DNA of 64,000 bases from Methylobacter tundripaludum (lineage in GTDB: Bacteria > Pseudomonadota > Gammaproteobacteria > Methylococcales > Methylomonadaceae). Where the stretch lies: the NCBI RefSeq assembly GCF_002934365.1, contig NZ_PTIY01000002.1:1-64000 (forward strand), given 5' to 3'. Both the position numbers and the translations under genes were made by a program. The notes beneath the pieces are model-generated. The model made no database searches. It had not been told where the DNA came from and was given only the letters and a program-made list of their open reading frames with translations. Positions 8,549 through 18,890 of this stretch are shown piece after piece (position 1 is the first letter of the stretch; each line of letters starts with the position of its first letter).

Positions 8549-9346
8549 ATGGCACTATCATCCGAGCAATTAAAGGCCGCGCTGCCTGAGCAATTAAAAG
8601 CCCCGCTTGAACAACTGGGTAACGCGCCCTGGTATTTGAAGGATTTGCCCACTTATCTAAAGGCTTTCGGCATACTTACTGTCATCTACATTGGCTTGCG
8701 TTTGTATCAAGGTGAATTTGCGGTTTCCGCCGGACTGGATTCCTATGAACCCGCCTTCGAGCAATACTGGATGCGTTTGTTTTATATTGAGCTGGTGGTT
8801 ATTGCGCTATTTACGACGGGCTTATGGGGATATTTATGGGTTTCACGAGATCGCAATCTGGATTCGATCAGCCCTAAAGAAGAAATTTGCCGTTATTTCA
8901 CGTTGACCATGTGGATTAGCGTTTACACCTTTGCCGTCTACTGGGCCGGCAGTTATTTTGCCGAACAGGATAATTCCTGGCATCAGGTCGCGATCCGCGA
9001 CACCCCGTTTACGGCCAATCATATTATCGAGTTTTATTTTAATTTTCCGCTGTATGTCATCTTAGGCGGAAGCGCCTGGGTTTATGCCCGGACCCGCTTG
9101 CCGCTGTATGCGAAGGGTATTTCGCTGCCGTTGACGCTGGCGGTATTCGGGCCGTTCATGATCCTGGTCAGCGTCGGCTTTAATGAATGGGGGCATACCT
9201 TCTGGTTCAGGGAAGAGTTTTTCGCCGCGCCGATTCATTGGGGGTTTGTGATTGGTGTTTGGTTTGCGTTGGGTGTTGGCGGTATCTTACTTCAGGGCGT
9301 GACTCGTTTGATTGAGCTGCTGGATGATCTGGAAGATGCGCCGTGA
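8549..9346 (+). CDS. pxmC: Copper membrane monooxygenase subunit C (PxmC)
   Basis: 265 residues, PmoC/AmoC family, multi-pass membrane protein. The metal ligands of PmoC (Asp-x3-His-x12-His) are all present as Asp141, His145 and His158 in the segment starting DNSWHQVAIRD and ending TANHIIEFY. The site that binds copper or zinc and is now considered important for activity is therefore intact, indicating a working enzyme rather than a relic. RBS AGGAGA precedes the ATG. It is the last gene of the operon; a REP-type palindrome follows. Confidence 0.93.
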   Translation: MALSSEQLKAALPEQLKAPLEQLGNAPWYLKDLPTYLKAFGILTVIYIGLRLYQGEFAVSAGLDSYEPAFEQYWMRLFYIELVVIALFTTGLWGYLWVSRDRNLDSISPKEEICRYFTLTMWISVYTFAVYWAGSYFAEQDNSWHQVAIRDTPFTANHIIEFYFNFPLYVILGGSAWVYARTRLPLYAKGISLPLTLAVFGPFMILVSVGFNEWGHTFWFREEFFAAPIHWGFVIGVWFALGVGGILLQGVTRLIELLDDLEDAP

Positions 9347-9411
9347 TTTATGGATAACGGGATTGTCAGAGCGACAGGATTCTCTTTTCCTCCGAGCATA
9401 GATGGTACCGC

Positions 9412-9527
9412 CCTCGTTCCCACGCGCTGCGTCCCGATTTGTCCGGTCTGCATTTTCTATAAGCTAACCGTGACTCACGGCGCAGCGCGCCTTGACTGCA
9501 TTCCCACGCAGCGCGTGGGAACGAGAT
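9412..9527. repeat. REP-like palindrome (family A) with interior filler
   Basis: Outer arms CTCGTTCCCACGCGCTGCG and its complement CGCAGCGCGTGGGAACGAG enclose about 75 bases, including GGCGCAGCGCGCC. This is the same unit as at 36435, 42163, 42769, 42974 and 54222. It lies between pxmC and an MFS gene. Confidence 0.9.
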
Positions 9528-9568
9528 AACCAGTAATTACTTTAACTATTCCAAATACGTCGCTAATC

Positions 9569-10786
9569 ATGACAACCCTTAAACGCACAGGCATCCATTA
9601 TGCCTGGGTCGTACTCGCTGTTACTTTTACTTGTTTGTTTGCTGCATCGACGCTCCGATCTGTTCCGGGCATCATTATGCTGTCGCTGGAGCATGAATTT
9701 AACTGGAGCCGGGAAACAATCAGCGGCGCCGTTTCGGTCAACCTGCTGTTATTTGGGCTGGCTGGCCCTTTTTTAGGCAGGCTGATGGATTTGTACGGCA
9801 CCAAAGCCACCACGCTGATAACGCTCACTTTGGTGACGTTAGGTGCGGGCGGCAGTGTTTTGATGCAGGAACCTTGGCAGCTGTATCTTTTTTGGGGCGT
9901 GATCATCGGCGCAGGTTCGGGAGGCACCTCAATCGTGATGGGGTCCGCCGTTGTCAATCGCTGGTTTCGGCAGCGGCGCGGTCTGGCTTTAGGTATTTTG
10001 GGGGCGGCTTTTTCGTCGGGCCAACTCATTTTCACGCCGATTATCATGAACCTGAACATGCAGTTGGGCTGGCGGGCTGTCACGCTGTTTATAGCGTTAA
10101 TGCTGGGTTTGGTCGTATTGCCTCTGATCATGATATTGATGGCTGATAATCCCGGTTTAAAAGGATTACAGCCTTATGGCGACAATGGGTATGCTGAAGC
10201 TAAGATTCCACCTGACCCGAACCCGATGCGTTCGGCAATGGCCAGCTCTCAATTTTGGTTGCTGGCTTTCAGCTTCGGCATCTGCGGTTTTACCACCTCA
10301 GGCCTGTTTCAGACGCATTTGATTTCTCACGGCATCGAACACGGTTTCCCGGAAATGACCATGGCCGTGTCATTAGGCGTAATGGGCGCGACCGATATTG
10401 CCGGCACCATTTTTTCCGGCTGGTTATGCGATCGCTTCGGCAAGCGCTGGCCGCTTGCGGTTTATTATGCGCTTCGCGGTATTTCATTATTATTGCTGCC
10501 GTATGTCGAATCAACCGGGCAACTGATGGCCTTTTCCGTGGTTTACGGGCTGAATTGGCTGTCGACGGTTCCGGCAACCTCGGCGCTCACAGCCGACTTA
10601 TTCGGCAAACAAAATGTCGGGGTCGTTTTTGGCTGGATTTGCTTTGCCCATCAGATCGGCGCAGCGTTAGCCAGTTACGGAGCCGGCTATTTGCATGGCT
10701 TGTTCGGGAATTACACCTTGGCCTTTATGACCTCCGGTCTTTTTGCGTTAGTCGCTACCGGGCTTGTCATGAAGATACGGGAATGA
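9569..10786 (+). CDS. MFS transporter
   Basis: 405 residues with about 12 hydrophobic helices. Family features include the loop 2-3 motif GPFLGRLMDLYGTKATT and its second-half counterpart FSGWLCDRFGKRWPL, and a GxGxGG-rich helix after residue 110. It resembles the oxalate/formate antiporter-monocarboxylate porter branch in length and in the N-terminal HYAWVVLAVTF start. Substrate unknown. Although it follows pxmC on the same strand, a REP palindrome and 220 bases separate them, so an operon is unlikely. Confidence 0.85.
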   Translation: MTTLKRTGIHYAWVVLAVTFTCLFAASTLRSVPGIIMLSLEHEFNWSRETISGAVSVNLLLFGLAGPFLGRLMDLYGTKATTLITLTLVTLGAGGSVLMQEPWQLYLFWGVIIGAGSGGTSIVMGSAVVNRWFRQRRGLALGILGAAFSSGQLIFTPIIMNLNMQLGWRAVTLFIALMLGLVVLPLIMILMADNPGLKGLQPYGDNGYAEAKIPPDPNPMRSAMASSQFWLLAFSFGICGFTTSGLFQTHLISHGIEHGFPEMTMAVSLGVMGATDIAGTIFSGWLCDRFGKRWPLAVYYALRGISLLLLPYVESTGQLMAFSVVYGLNWLSTVPATSALTADLFGKQNVGVVFGWICFAHQIGAALASYGAGYLHGLFGNYTLAFMTSGLFALVATGLVMKIRE

Positions 10787-10882
10787 AATTCGGCTATGGG
10801 TCGAACTGAGACAGTCAATGCCTGATACAGTTGAGACTGATTTTGGCAATTACCTGATCAAGTCCAGAGTTTTACAAGTATT

Positions 10883-10948
10883 CACCATGAAGACTCGAAG
10901 GGTACGAAGTTTATGTTTTTTCTTCGTGTCCTTTGTGTCTTCGTGGTA
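10883..10948. repeat. CACGAAG-family palindrome (family B)
   Basis: Left arm CACCATGAAGACTCGAAG, right arm TTCGTGTCCTTTGTGTCTTCG ending GTGGT (10921-10947). It sits between the convergent MFS gene and pqqE, where a hairpin could end both transcripts. Confidence 0.8.
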
Positions 10949-10985
10949 AAAAAGAAAAGATATATATTCTTTGCCGGACATTGCC

Positions 10986-12137
10986 TTAAGATAACAGCCG
11001 CGAGTTTTTGCTGTTACGGAAAATCAGCGGTTTTTCATTATCTGCTAACGCGCTTGCTTTGGCGGAATCTATCGCTTCTTGAATAACATGGTGGTTCGGC
11101 GATTTGCTGCACACCGGGTCGGCCGCGTACATATCGCCGCTTAATAAATACGCTTGGCAACGGCAGCCGCCGAAATCTTTTTCCTTTTCATCGCAGCTGC
11201 TGCAAGGCTCTTTCATCCATTCGAAACCACGGAAAAAATTGAAGGTAAGCGATTCGTACCAGATCTGTTCGATGCTGTAGTCTTTGACATTGGGGCAGTC
11301 CATCCCCGGCAGTTCTCGGGCGGAGTGGCAGGGCAGGGCAACGCCGTCCGGAGCAATGGTCAAGAAGGTCGTGCCCCAGCCGTTCATGCAGGCTTTGGGG
11401 CGGTCTTCATAAAAATCCGGCACTACATAATAAATTTTCATCTTGCCGGCGACTTTTTCTTTAAAAGCTTGGGCGATTTGCTCGGCCTGTTCGAATTGCT
11501 CTTTAGTGGGCAGCAATAAGTCGCGGTTGGCGTGCGCCCAGCCGTAATACTGTGTGTTCGCCAGTTCCAGGTAATCCGCGCCCAGCTCTTCGGCCATTTC
11601 CAGAATTTGGGGCATCTGGTGGATATTTTCGCGGTGTATGACCACGCACAGCACCATCGGGTAGCCGTGTTTTTTGACCAGATGCGCGACGTCTTTTTTG
11701 TGCTGGAACGATTCGGTGCCTGCGATATGGTCGTTCAGCTCCTGGGTGCTGGCCTGGATGCTGACCTGGATATGGTCAAGACCCGCGTCCTTGAGTTGGG
11801 CAATTTTTTCTTCGGTCAGACCGTAGCCCGAGGTAATCAGGTTGGAATAATAGCCAAGGTCTCTTGCGTGTTTGACCAGCTCGGGTAGGTCTTTCCGGGT
11901 TAACGGTTCGCCGCCGGAAAAACCCAGTTGCACAGCGCCCATTTTGCGGGCTTGCGTGAGTACGCGTTTCCAGTCCTCGGTGTCCAGTTCGGATTGGTAT
12001 TTCGTATAATCAATCGGGTTGGCGCAGTAAGGGCATTGCAGCGGGCAGGCATAAGTCAGTTCAGCCAGCAGCCAGCGCGGCGGGGTGATGCCTGTCCTGA
12101 GCGCGGTCGTAGGGTTAGTTTTGTTGGATCCAGCCAT
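10986..12137 (-). CDS. pqqE: PqqA peptide cyclase PqqE (radical SAM)
   Basis: 383 residues. Radical SAM enzyme that, with PqqD, links Glu16 and Tyr20 of PqqA as the first step of PQQ synthesis. The cluster motif CPLQCPYC is near residues 31-38, followed by a GGEP motif in QLGFSGGEPLTRKDL. The SPASM-type C-terminus carries further cysteines for auxiliary clusters (CMNGWGTTF, LPCHSA, CSSCDEKEKDFGGCRC). The start overlaps the end of pqqD by 23 bases, implying translational coupling. Last gene of the minus-strand pqq operon. Confidence 0.97.
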   Translation of the reverse strand: MAGSNKTNPTTALRTGITPPRWLLAELTYACPLQCPYCANPIDYTKYQSELDTEDWKRVLTQARKMGAVQLGFSGGEPLTRKDLPELVKHARDLGYYSNLITSGYGLTEEKIAQLKDAGLDHIQVSIQASTQELNDHIAGTESFQHKKDVAHLVKKHGYPMVLCVVIHRENIHQMPQILEMAEELGADYLELANTQYYGWAHANRDLLLPTKEQFEQAEQIAQAFKEKVAGKMKIYYVVPDFYEDRPKACMNGWGTTFLTIAPDGVALPCHSARELPGMDCPNVKDYSIEQIWYESLTFNFFRGFEWMKEPCSSCDEKEKDFGGCRCQAYLLSGDMYAADPVCSKSPNHHVIQEAIDSAKASALADNEKPLIFRNSKNSRLLS

Positions 12138-12387
12138 TTTTTAAAGCGACCTCTAGGAAAGCGGTAATGTCGTTGGTAAGTCCTGTCGTTGCAAATTTCC
12201 GCTCCAGATCGCTGACGATTTGGGCAAGGTTGCGGGTGCCGTCGCAACATTTCAGGATTTCTGCGGAACTTTGGTTAAGCTCCACCATGCCTTCAGGGTA
12301 GAGAATGACGTCTTTTTGCTGGGCTTCTTCCCATTGCAGACGGTGCAGGGGGGAAAACTTGATGGTTTGGTCTGGGTTTATAGTCAT
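12115..12387 (-). CDS. pqqD: PQQ synthesis peptide chaperone PqqD
   Basis: 90 residues, the winged-helix RiPP recognition protein that delivers PqqA to PqqE. Family features are the FSPLHRLQWEEAQQK start, YPEGMVELNQSSAEIL and a C-terminal helix with LEVALKNGWIQ. It is separated from pqqC by about 1 kb holding a Uma2 gene and toxin-antitoxin genes, unlike the contiguous B-C-D-E order found in most relatives. Confidence 0.96.
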   Translation of the reverse strand: MTINPDQTIKFSPLHRLQWEEAQQKDVILYPEGMVELNQSSAEILKCCDGTRNLAQIVSDLERKFATTGLTNDITAFLEVALKNGWIQQN

Positions 12388-12419
12388 TTTGAGTTTGTGT
12401 GCGACACTTTAAATTAACA

Positions 12420-12715
12420 TTATAGTGATGTCAGTAATCGATTTATATCGAGAGCACCGTGAAATACACCCAAAATATCGATACTCTCCGAGGTTTTTAT
12501 CAAATACGCGATTCGGTAATGACCGTACAACAAAATGCGAATATCGCCATCGGGTTCTTTTCGGTACGAGTAGCCAATTTCTGGAAATTCGTGTAATAAC
12601 TGGGCTTTTGCATAAAGGCCGGAAACAACTTTCTCAGCTGCGGGGCAGGGTTATCTACGGCGATATAGTCGAAAATATCCCGAAGCCAGCACTCCGTTTG
12701 AGTTGTCCAGTTTAT
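12420..12715 (-). pseudogene. ParE/RelE-type toxin, frameshifted
   Basis: Read on the minus strand, codons from 12715 give INWTTQTECWLRDIFDYIAV then DNPAP; a one-base loss (or two-base gain) around 12640 is needed to continue into AEKVVSGLYAKAQLLHEFPE, then IGYSYRKEPDGDIRILLYGH and the closing DILGVFHGALDINRLL. The joined product is a standard-length (about 97 residues) ParE/RelE toxin with the conserved R-ILLYGHYRIAY core. The start codon is ATA where an ATG would be expected, overlapping the antitoxin stop. So the toxin looks inactivated, unless the shift is a sequencing error. Confidence 0.8.
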
Positions 12716-12897
12716 TTACGCCATGAGTCCATGCGTTGTTGCATTTCTTCATTAGGGATTGCCCGGCCTTGTCGAGTATCCTCTAAGCCCCATTCTATCA
12801 TCCGCGTAAAAGCCAACTCATGCAAAATCTCATCAAAGCTGCTGTCATCGGGTTGAGCTTGAACTATTTCAGACACTTTCTCTTTAACTGTAGGCAT
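12712..12897 (-). CDS. Type II toxin-antitoxin system antitoxin
   Basis: 61 residues, acidic and helical, of the small antitoxin group that pairs with ParE/RelE toxins (features: TVKEKVSEIVQAQPDD near the N-terminus, then IEWGLEDTRQGRAIPNEE). Its stop overlaps the first codons of the toxin reading frame by three bases, the usual coupled arrangement. It follows a Uma2 gene by eight bases, so both ride on the pqq transcript. With its toxin frameshifted it may have no partner left here. Confidence 0.75.
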   Translation of the reverse strand: MPTVKEKVSEIVQAQPDDSSFDEILHELAFTRMIEWGLEDTRQGRAIPNEEMQQRMDSWRK

Positions 12898-12905
12898 TTA
12901 ACTCG

Positions 12906-13379
12906 CTAATTTATTGGAATCGTAACGTTAATGCTGTATGCCGATTGCTCAATTTTCCCGGTCTTGCCGTAATAATCAACAATGCCGTTTTCCCACGCAA
13001 TCCAAACTTCTTCAGCACCTGCCTGCAAATACAGCTGAACCTTATTGGTCATTTCTTCTTTCGAATTGGACGGCGAGACAACTTCAATGCAAATTTCAGG
13101 GGCATGTGTATAAGGCGTTTCATAGCCGTGTTGCTTGATAAATGCTTTGGAACACCAAGCGACATCGGCAACTTTCACGCCTTCGGTAGTTTGAATTGAG
13201 CATTCGATCAATGCTTCACCTTTTTTTAGCTTGCGTTCGAGCAAAGCACCGATATGTAATTGCAATCGACCGTGTTTATTGGAGGCGGGAGTCATTTCAA
13301 TTTTGCCATAGCGATTCAATTCGATTTTAAAAGGTAGATTTTCAAAATACGGATTATTAATAACTTCAGCCCATTGCAT
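12906..13379 (-). CDS. Uma2 family protein (PD-(D/E)XK nuclease fold)
   Basis: 157 residues, Uma2/DUF820 family. The nuclease-fold residues are seen as the Asp in VADVAWCS, the Glu in ICIEVVSPSNSKEE and a downstream Lys in MTNKVQLYLQAGAEEVWI. These proteins are very abundant in cyanobacteria and scattered in other bacteria; their biological role is not settled. The gene sits between pqqC and the antitoxin with gaps of 21 and 8 bases, all on the same strand, which suggests an inserted cassette transcribed with pqq. Confidence 0.88.
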   Translation of the reverse strand: MQWAEVINNPYFENLPFKIELNRYGKIEMTPASNKHGRLQLHIGALLERKLKKGEALIECSIQTTEGVKVADVAWCSKAFIKQHGYETPYTHAPEICIEVVSPSNSKEEMTNKVQLYLQAGAEEVWIAWENGIVDYYGKTGKIEQSAYSINVTIPIN

Positions 13380-13400
13380 TGCCTGCCTCCAGTTGGTTGT

Positions 13401-14129
13401 CTACGCCTTAATATTAAAATACGGCGGCATCTCGTGAATATAAGCCATATACATCGCATCGGCCATCGTCCACAGCACATCCAGCTTGAATTTCAGGATT
13501 TGAATCATGCGCTCTTGTTGTTCGCGGGTTTTATACCAATCCAATGTAATCGCCAAGCCGTGTTCGACATCGCGGCGTGCTTCGGTCAGGCGTTTGCGGA
13601 AATAGATATAGCCTTCCTGGTCCACCCAGGGGTAGTGCTCCGGCCAGTTGTCGAGGCGTTGCTGGTGAATCTTGGGAGCGAACAGCTCGGTTAACGAGGA
13701 GCTTGCCGCTTCGTGCCATTCCGCCCGGCGGGCAAAATTAACATAGGCATCGACGGCAAAGCGCACGCCCGGCAATACGAATTTCAACGAGGTGATGTCT
13801 TCACGCGTCAGGCCGACGGCTATGCCCAGTTGTATCCAGGCTTCGATGCCGCCCGAATCGCCGGGATGTCCGTCATGATCCATAATCCGTTGTATCCATT
13901 TTGCGCGGGTTTCCCGGTCCGGGCAGTTGGCCAGGATGTTGGCGTCTTTAATCGGAATGCAGACCTGATAATAAAAGCGGTTGGCGACCCAGCCCTGTAA
14001 TTGCGCTTTGGTCAGTTTACCTTCGTTCATCAGGGTATGGTAAGGATGATGAATATGGTAATGGCTTTCCATGCCGCGGAGTTCGGCTTCAAATTGTTCT
14101 TTGGTCCAGGGTGTATTATCACTGCTCAT
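13401..14129 (-). CDS. pqqC: Pyrroloquinoline-quinone synthase PqqC
   Basis: 242 residues from ATG 14129, which has an AAGGAT box upstream; a longer frame adds 20 residues that do not belong to the family. PqqC is the cofactorless oxidase that catalyses the last oxidation and ring closure of PQQ. Typical segments are [18 protein letters not shown], the VANRFYYQ helix, and [17 protein letters not shown] with its active-site histidines, plus a C-terminal YHIP-type end here reading MPPYFNIKA. It follows pqqB by ten bases. Confidence 0.97.
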   Translation of the reverse strand: MSSDNTPWTKEQFEAELRGMESHYHIHHPYHTLMNEGKLTKAQLQGWVANRFYYQVCIPIKDANILANCPDRETRAKWIQRIMDHDGHPGDSGGIEAWIQLGIAVGLTREDITSLKFVLPGVRFAVDAYVNFARRAEWHEAASSSLTELFAPKIHQQRLDNWPEHYPWVDQEGYIYFRKRLTEARRDVEHGLAITLDWYKTREQQERMIQILKFKLDVLWTMADAMYMAYIHEMPPYFNIKA

Positions 14130-14139
14130 GGTGCATCCT

Positions 14140-15051
14140 TTATAAATCGATTTCCAGACCGTCGTAGGCGACTTCAATGCCGGCGGCATCGAGTATTTTA
14201 CGCTGTTCGGAATCGTCGTCTAAGATCGGGTTGGTGTTGTTGATATGGATTAATATCTTGCGGGCTTTGGCAACGCCGTTTAGGACTTCTATCATGCCGC
14301 CTTCGCCGGATTGAGGCAAGTGGCCTATCTCGCGGGCTTTTTTATGGCTGATATTCTGAGTACACATTTCGTCATCGGTCCAGAAGGTGCCGTCCACCAG
14401 TAAACAATCGACGGTTTGCATCGCAGCCATGACGTGCGGTTCTATTTCGCCCAGACCGGGGGAATAGAACACTTTTTTGCCTGTAGAAATTTGCTCGATG
14501 ATGACGCCGATATTGTCGCCGTCATGCGGATCATGCCGATGCGGAGAATAAGGCGGCGCCTTGCTTTTTAGGGCTTGGGTGTAAAAGCGTAAGTCGTCAA
14601 TGCCGGGTATCGTAAAACTGCTGCCGTCATAAGGAATCGGGTGATGGTTGACGGTGCAGTAATCGGCCAGCATATTAAATAAAGGGAAGCCGGTGGTCAG
14701 GTCTTGCTTGACCATTTCCGTGCAGTAAACGTCCAGCGGCTTGCCTTCCCGGAGCATCAGCAGTCCGGTGGTATGGTCAATCTGGCTGTCGATCAACATG
14801 ATCGCTTTAATGCCGGTATCGCGAACGCCTTCTTTAGGCTGGATGGCTGGAAAAGCTTCCAGTTGCGCGCGAATGTCGGGGGAGGTGTTGAACAGCAGCC
14901 AGTTAAGGTTGTCGGTACTGACCGCAATCGATGACTGGGTACGGGCTTTGCCGTTCATTTCCTTGTGCCGCAAGCGGCGGCAATTATGGCAGTTGCAGTT
15001 CCATTGAGGAAAACCGCCGCCTGCACCTGAACCGAGAACTCTGATCTTCAT
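14140..15051 (-). CDS. pqqB: PQQ biosynthesis protein PqqB
   Basis: 303 residues, metallo-beta-lactamase fold. Characteristic features are the N-terminal [19 protein letters not shown] motif with the zinc-binding cysteine pairs ([10 protein letters not shown]), the [18 protein letters not shown] segment and a C-terminal HINNTNPIL. PqqB acts as an iron hydroxylase on the cross-linked Glu-Tyr intermediate. Second gene of the operon, separated from pqqA by a terminator-like hairpin. Confidence 0.97.
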   Translation of the reverse strand: MKIRVLGSGAGGGFPQWNCNCHNCRRLRHKEMNGKARTQSSIAVSTDNLNWLLFNTSPDIRAQLEAFPAIQPKEGVRDTGIKAIMLIDSQIDHTTGLLMLREGKPLDVYCTEMVKQDLTTGFPLFNMLADYCTVNHHPIPYDGSSFTIPGIDDLRFYTQALKSKAPPYSPHRHDPHDGDNIGVIIEQISTGKKVFYSPGLGEIEPHVMAAMQTVDCLLVDGTFWTDDEMCTQNISHKKAREIGHLPQSGEGGMIEVLNGVAKARKILIHINNTNPILDDDSEQRKILDAAGIEVAYDGLEIDL

Positions 15052-15115
15052 AGTTTGGGAGGTAATTTAAATTGGGGATAAGGGCTAGATGATACGGTAA
15101 TAAAGGGTTTCAGGC

Positions 15116-15149
15116 AAAAAAAAAGGGGCTCATCCAGAGCCCCTTTTTT
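15116..15149 (-). terminator. Attenuator-like terminator between pqqA and pqqB
   Basis: Stem AGGGGCTC / GAGCCCCT with a five-base loop, with A-runs and T-runs on both sides. On the minus strand it lies just after pqqA. Partial termination here would explain the known excess of pqqA message over pqqB-E. Confidence 0.85.
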
Positions 15150-15162
15150 GATCCAAATCGAA

Positions 15163-15237
15163 TTAACGATTGTAGATGTACATTGTTACTTCAAAACCGA
15201 AACGCAGGTCTGTGTAGCTTGGTGTTTCCCATTTCAT
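15163..15237 (-). CDS. pqqA: PQQ precursor peptide PqqA
   Basis: A 24-residue peptide beginning MKWETPSYTDLRFGFE, with the two residues that become PQQ in the required spacing: Glu16 and Tyr20 (E-V-T-M-Y). A GGAGATTC-type ribosome binding site precedes the ATG. It is the first gene of the pqq operon and is followed by a hairpin terminator. It is shorter than 30 codons and easily missed by gene callers. Confidence 0.97.
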   Translation of the reverse strand: MKWETPSYTDLRFGFEVTMYIYNR

Positions 15238-15547
15238 TGTGAATCTCCAGTAGTGTTTAAATTATTATGCTAGCTCGATCAAGTAAGCTGGCCTGAAGTA
15301 TACGATGAACTATTTTTTTACGCAACTTTTGACGGCGCCCAAAGCCGGCAATGCTATTGTTCTATGCGGTTATTGCTTTATTTGACCGCAAGGCAGGGGG
15401 GGTAGAGAATCAATGATAACTGGTTAAAATTTCAAGATATTTAGATAGCTAGGGAAAGACGTTTTTTTTGACCGGAAGCAGGAAGAGAGTATTATTTAAG
15501 TTCACCTTGAAAATAATAATACACATATAAAAATATGAGGAGGAATC
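15238..15547. promoter_or_regulatory. Divergent intergenic region upstream of pqqA and a small membrane gene
   Basis: 310 bases without a gene. It must hold the promoter of the pqq operon on the minus strand and that of the small membrane protein on the plus strand. The stretch is AT-rich near 15425-15530. I see no palindrome clear enough to call an operator. Confidence 0.5.
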
Positions 15548-15754
15548 ATGGGTGGAGTTACTGAGTTGTTCGTGGTTATGATACTGATCGCGGCGTTTGC
15601 GTTTGCACCGTTAGGCTATTTTATTTACCGGTTCACCAAAGCCAGCGACAAGCCGTTCGGTGAAATTGAACCGCATGGCGATAGTCCGTCGATGGTGAAC
15701 GATTTTGCAGAAAAGGCCATTAAATATTTCCAGGGATTGCTAGCCAAAAAGTAA
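15548..15754 (+). CDS. Small single-pass membrane protein, unknown
   Basis: 68 residues with one hydrophobic helix (about residues 5-29, with LFVVMILIAAFAFAPLGYF) followed by a basic-acidic soluble tail with an amphipathic C-terminal helix (FAEKAIKYFQGLLAKK). A strong GAGGAGG ribosome binding site precedes the ATG, which supports it as a real gene. It is divergent from pqqA and convergent with the MoeB gene. I do not recognise the family. Confidence 0.7.
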   Translation: MGGVTELFVVMILIAAFAFAPLGYFIYRFTKASDKPFGEIEPHGDSPSMVNDFAEKAIKYFQGLLAKK

Positions 15755-15811
15755 AGCTGTGTTGTTGATGAGCTTCCAGGCGAATTGCATCGCCTGGAAG
15801 CTCATCGGCCA

Positions 15812-16564
15812 TCAAACCGGTAAACCGCTGCATGTCGGGCAGCTTGGGTTTTTCCGCAATTTCAGCGAATTCCATTCCATTGTTAATCCGTCCAACAGCA
15901 GCAAGCGTCCGGTTAACGTGTCTCCGATATTCATTATCAGCTTCATCGCTTCCAGGGCCTGAATGCTGCCGACTATGCCGGTGACAGGGGCTATGACGCC
16001 ATTTGTGGCGCAATTTTGCAATTCTTCGCCGTCGCTGTTGTAGAGGCAATTGTAGCAAGGGCTGTCATTTGTACCCGGCGTAAACACAGTCACTTGGCCT
16101 TCAAAGCGAATCGCCGCTCCTGATACCAGCGGCGTTTGCTGTTTGACGCAGGCGCGATTGATCGCAAAGCGCGTTGAGAAATTATCGCTACAGTCCAAAA
16201 CCACGTCGGCCAGCATCACTTCGGAATCAAGTTGTTCGCCATTCAATCTTTGTTTAACCGCCCTTACTTTGACATCGGGATTTAATTCATTAAGTGTCTT
16301 GCGGGTTGAAATTACCTTATCAGTCCCAATATCCGGTGTGTGATGAGTAATTTGCCTTTGCAGATTGGATAAGTCCACGATGTCGTCATCATAAATCGCG
16401 ATATTGCCGACACCGGCCGCGGCAAGATACATAGCGGCCGGGGAGCCAAGCCCCCCGGCGCCGACAATCAACACACTGGCGGCTAGAAGTTTTTGTTGCC
16501 CCTCAATATCGACTTGAGGAAGCATGATTTGACGGCTATAGCGTAGTAGTTGGTTGTCATTCAT
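15812..16564 (-). CDS. moeB: MoeB/ThiF-type adenylyltransferase
   Basis: 250 residues of the HesA/MoeB/ThiF family, which adenylates the C-terminal glycine of a ubiquitin-like sulfur carrier (MoaD for molybdopterin, ThiS for thiamine). Seen: the nucleotide loop GAGGLGSPAAMYLAAAGVG, the R and K contacts in DLSNLQRQITHHTPDIGTDK, DCSDNFSTRF, and two zinc CxxC pairs (CYNCL and CPTC). The absence of a C-terminal rhodanese domain fits MoeB. No mo- or thi- genes are adjacent, so MoeB versus ThiF is not decided by context. Confidence 0.85.
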   Translation of the reverse strand: MNDNQLLRYSRQIMLPQVDIEGQQKLLAASVLIVGAGGLGSPAAMYLAAAGVGNIAIYDDDIVDLSNLQRQITHHTPDIGTDKVISTRKTLNELNPDVKVRAVKQRLNGEQLDSEVMLADVVLDCSDNFSTRFAINRACVKQQTPLVSGAAIRFEGQVTVFTPGTNDSPCYNCLYNSDGEELQNCATNGVIAPVTGIVGSIQALEAMKLIMNIGDTLTGRLLLLDGLTMEWNSLKLRKNPSCPTCSGLPV

Positions 16565-16637
16565 AGGTCATGTTGTCGCTGTATTGTGATAGAGAATGAT
16601 GCCAAAGAACTTGACACACTGCAAAAGCTCATTATCA

Positions 16638-16664
16638 TTAGCACTCATTACTAGCGAGTGCTAA
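16638..16664 (+). promoter_or_regulatory. CIRCE operator of groESL
   Basis: TTAGCACTC, nine-base spacer, GAGTGCTAA: a perfect CIRCE element, the binding site of the heat-shock repressor HrcA. It ends 40 bases before the groES start. Confidence 0.95.
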
Positions 16665-16704
16665 TAACAAGTTTACCCTTTAATTTTAATGTTAGGAGAT
16701 ATTG

Positions 16705-16992
16705 ATGAAAATACGTCCGTTACACGACAGAGTGATAGTCAAACGCGTTGAAGAAGAAACTACAACTCCCGGCGGTATCGTGTTGCCTGGTTCAGCAGCC
16801 GAAAAACCAAGCCAAGGCGTGATCTTGGCGGTAGGTAACGGTAAACCACTGGACAACGGCACAGTACGCGCCCTGGACGTTAAAGTCGGCGACAAAGTGC
16901 TGTTTGGCAAATACGCCGGCAACGAAGTTAAAGTTGACGGCGAAGAACTGATCGTTATGCGTGAAGAAGACATCATGGGCGTTTTAGGTTAA
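16705..16992 (+). CDS. groES: Co-chaperonin GroES
   Basis: 95 residues from the ATG at 16705 with AGGAG seven bases before it. The family start [14 protein letters not shown], the mobile loop around [14 protein letters not shown] and the closing [11 protein letters not shown] are all present. It forms the heptameric lid of the GroEL folding chamber. First gene of a two-gene operon under a CIRCE operator. Confidence 0.98.
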   Translation: MKIRPLHDRVIVKRVEEETTTPGGIVLPGSAAEKPSQGVILAVGNGKPLDNGTVRALDVKVGDKVLFGKYAGNEVKVDGEELIVMREEDIMGVLG

Positions 16993-17032
16993 GCCTGAAC
17001 GCGTTAATCAAATTTACATACAAAATATTTAA

Positions 17033-18697
<1,665 letters not shown>

Positions 18698-18735
18698 TCT
18701 TGTCGTCTTAAAGCTCAGACGCTTTAAGTGAAATA

Positions 18736-18775
18736 AAAGCCCCGGTTGTTCCTGGAACAACCGGGGCTTTTTTTA
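18736..18775 (+). terminator. Rho-independent terminator of groESL
   Basis: Stem AGCCCCGGTTGTTC / GAACAACCGGGGCT with a short loop, then a T-run. Confidence 0.95.
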
Positions 18776-18890
18776 TTGTAGGATGTGTCGAACGCAGTGA
18801 AACGCATCATTATGGAAAGTTATCAGTATTTATTTTAGCTGTGCTAAATTTAAACAACCGATACATAACTGACTGCAATTGACGACCCCC

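Noticed and set aside
6525-9346. Canonical methane monooxygenase operon
   Set aside because: The order is A-B-C, not C-A-B as in pmoCAB; pxmABC fits better.
12425-12856. Plus-strand frame over the toxin region
   Set aside because: It is antisense to a frameshifted ParE/RelE toxin whose protein similarity is clear.
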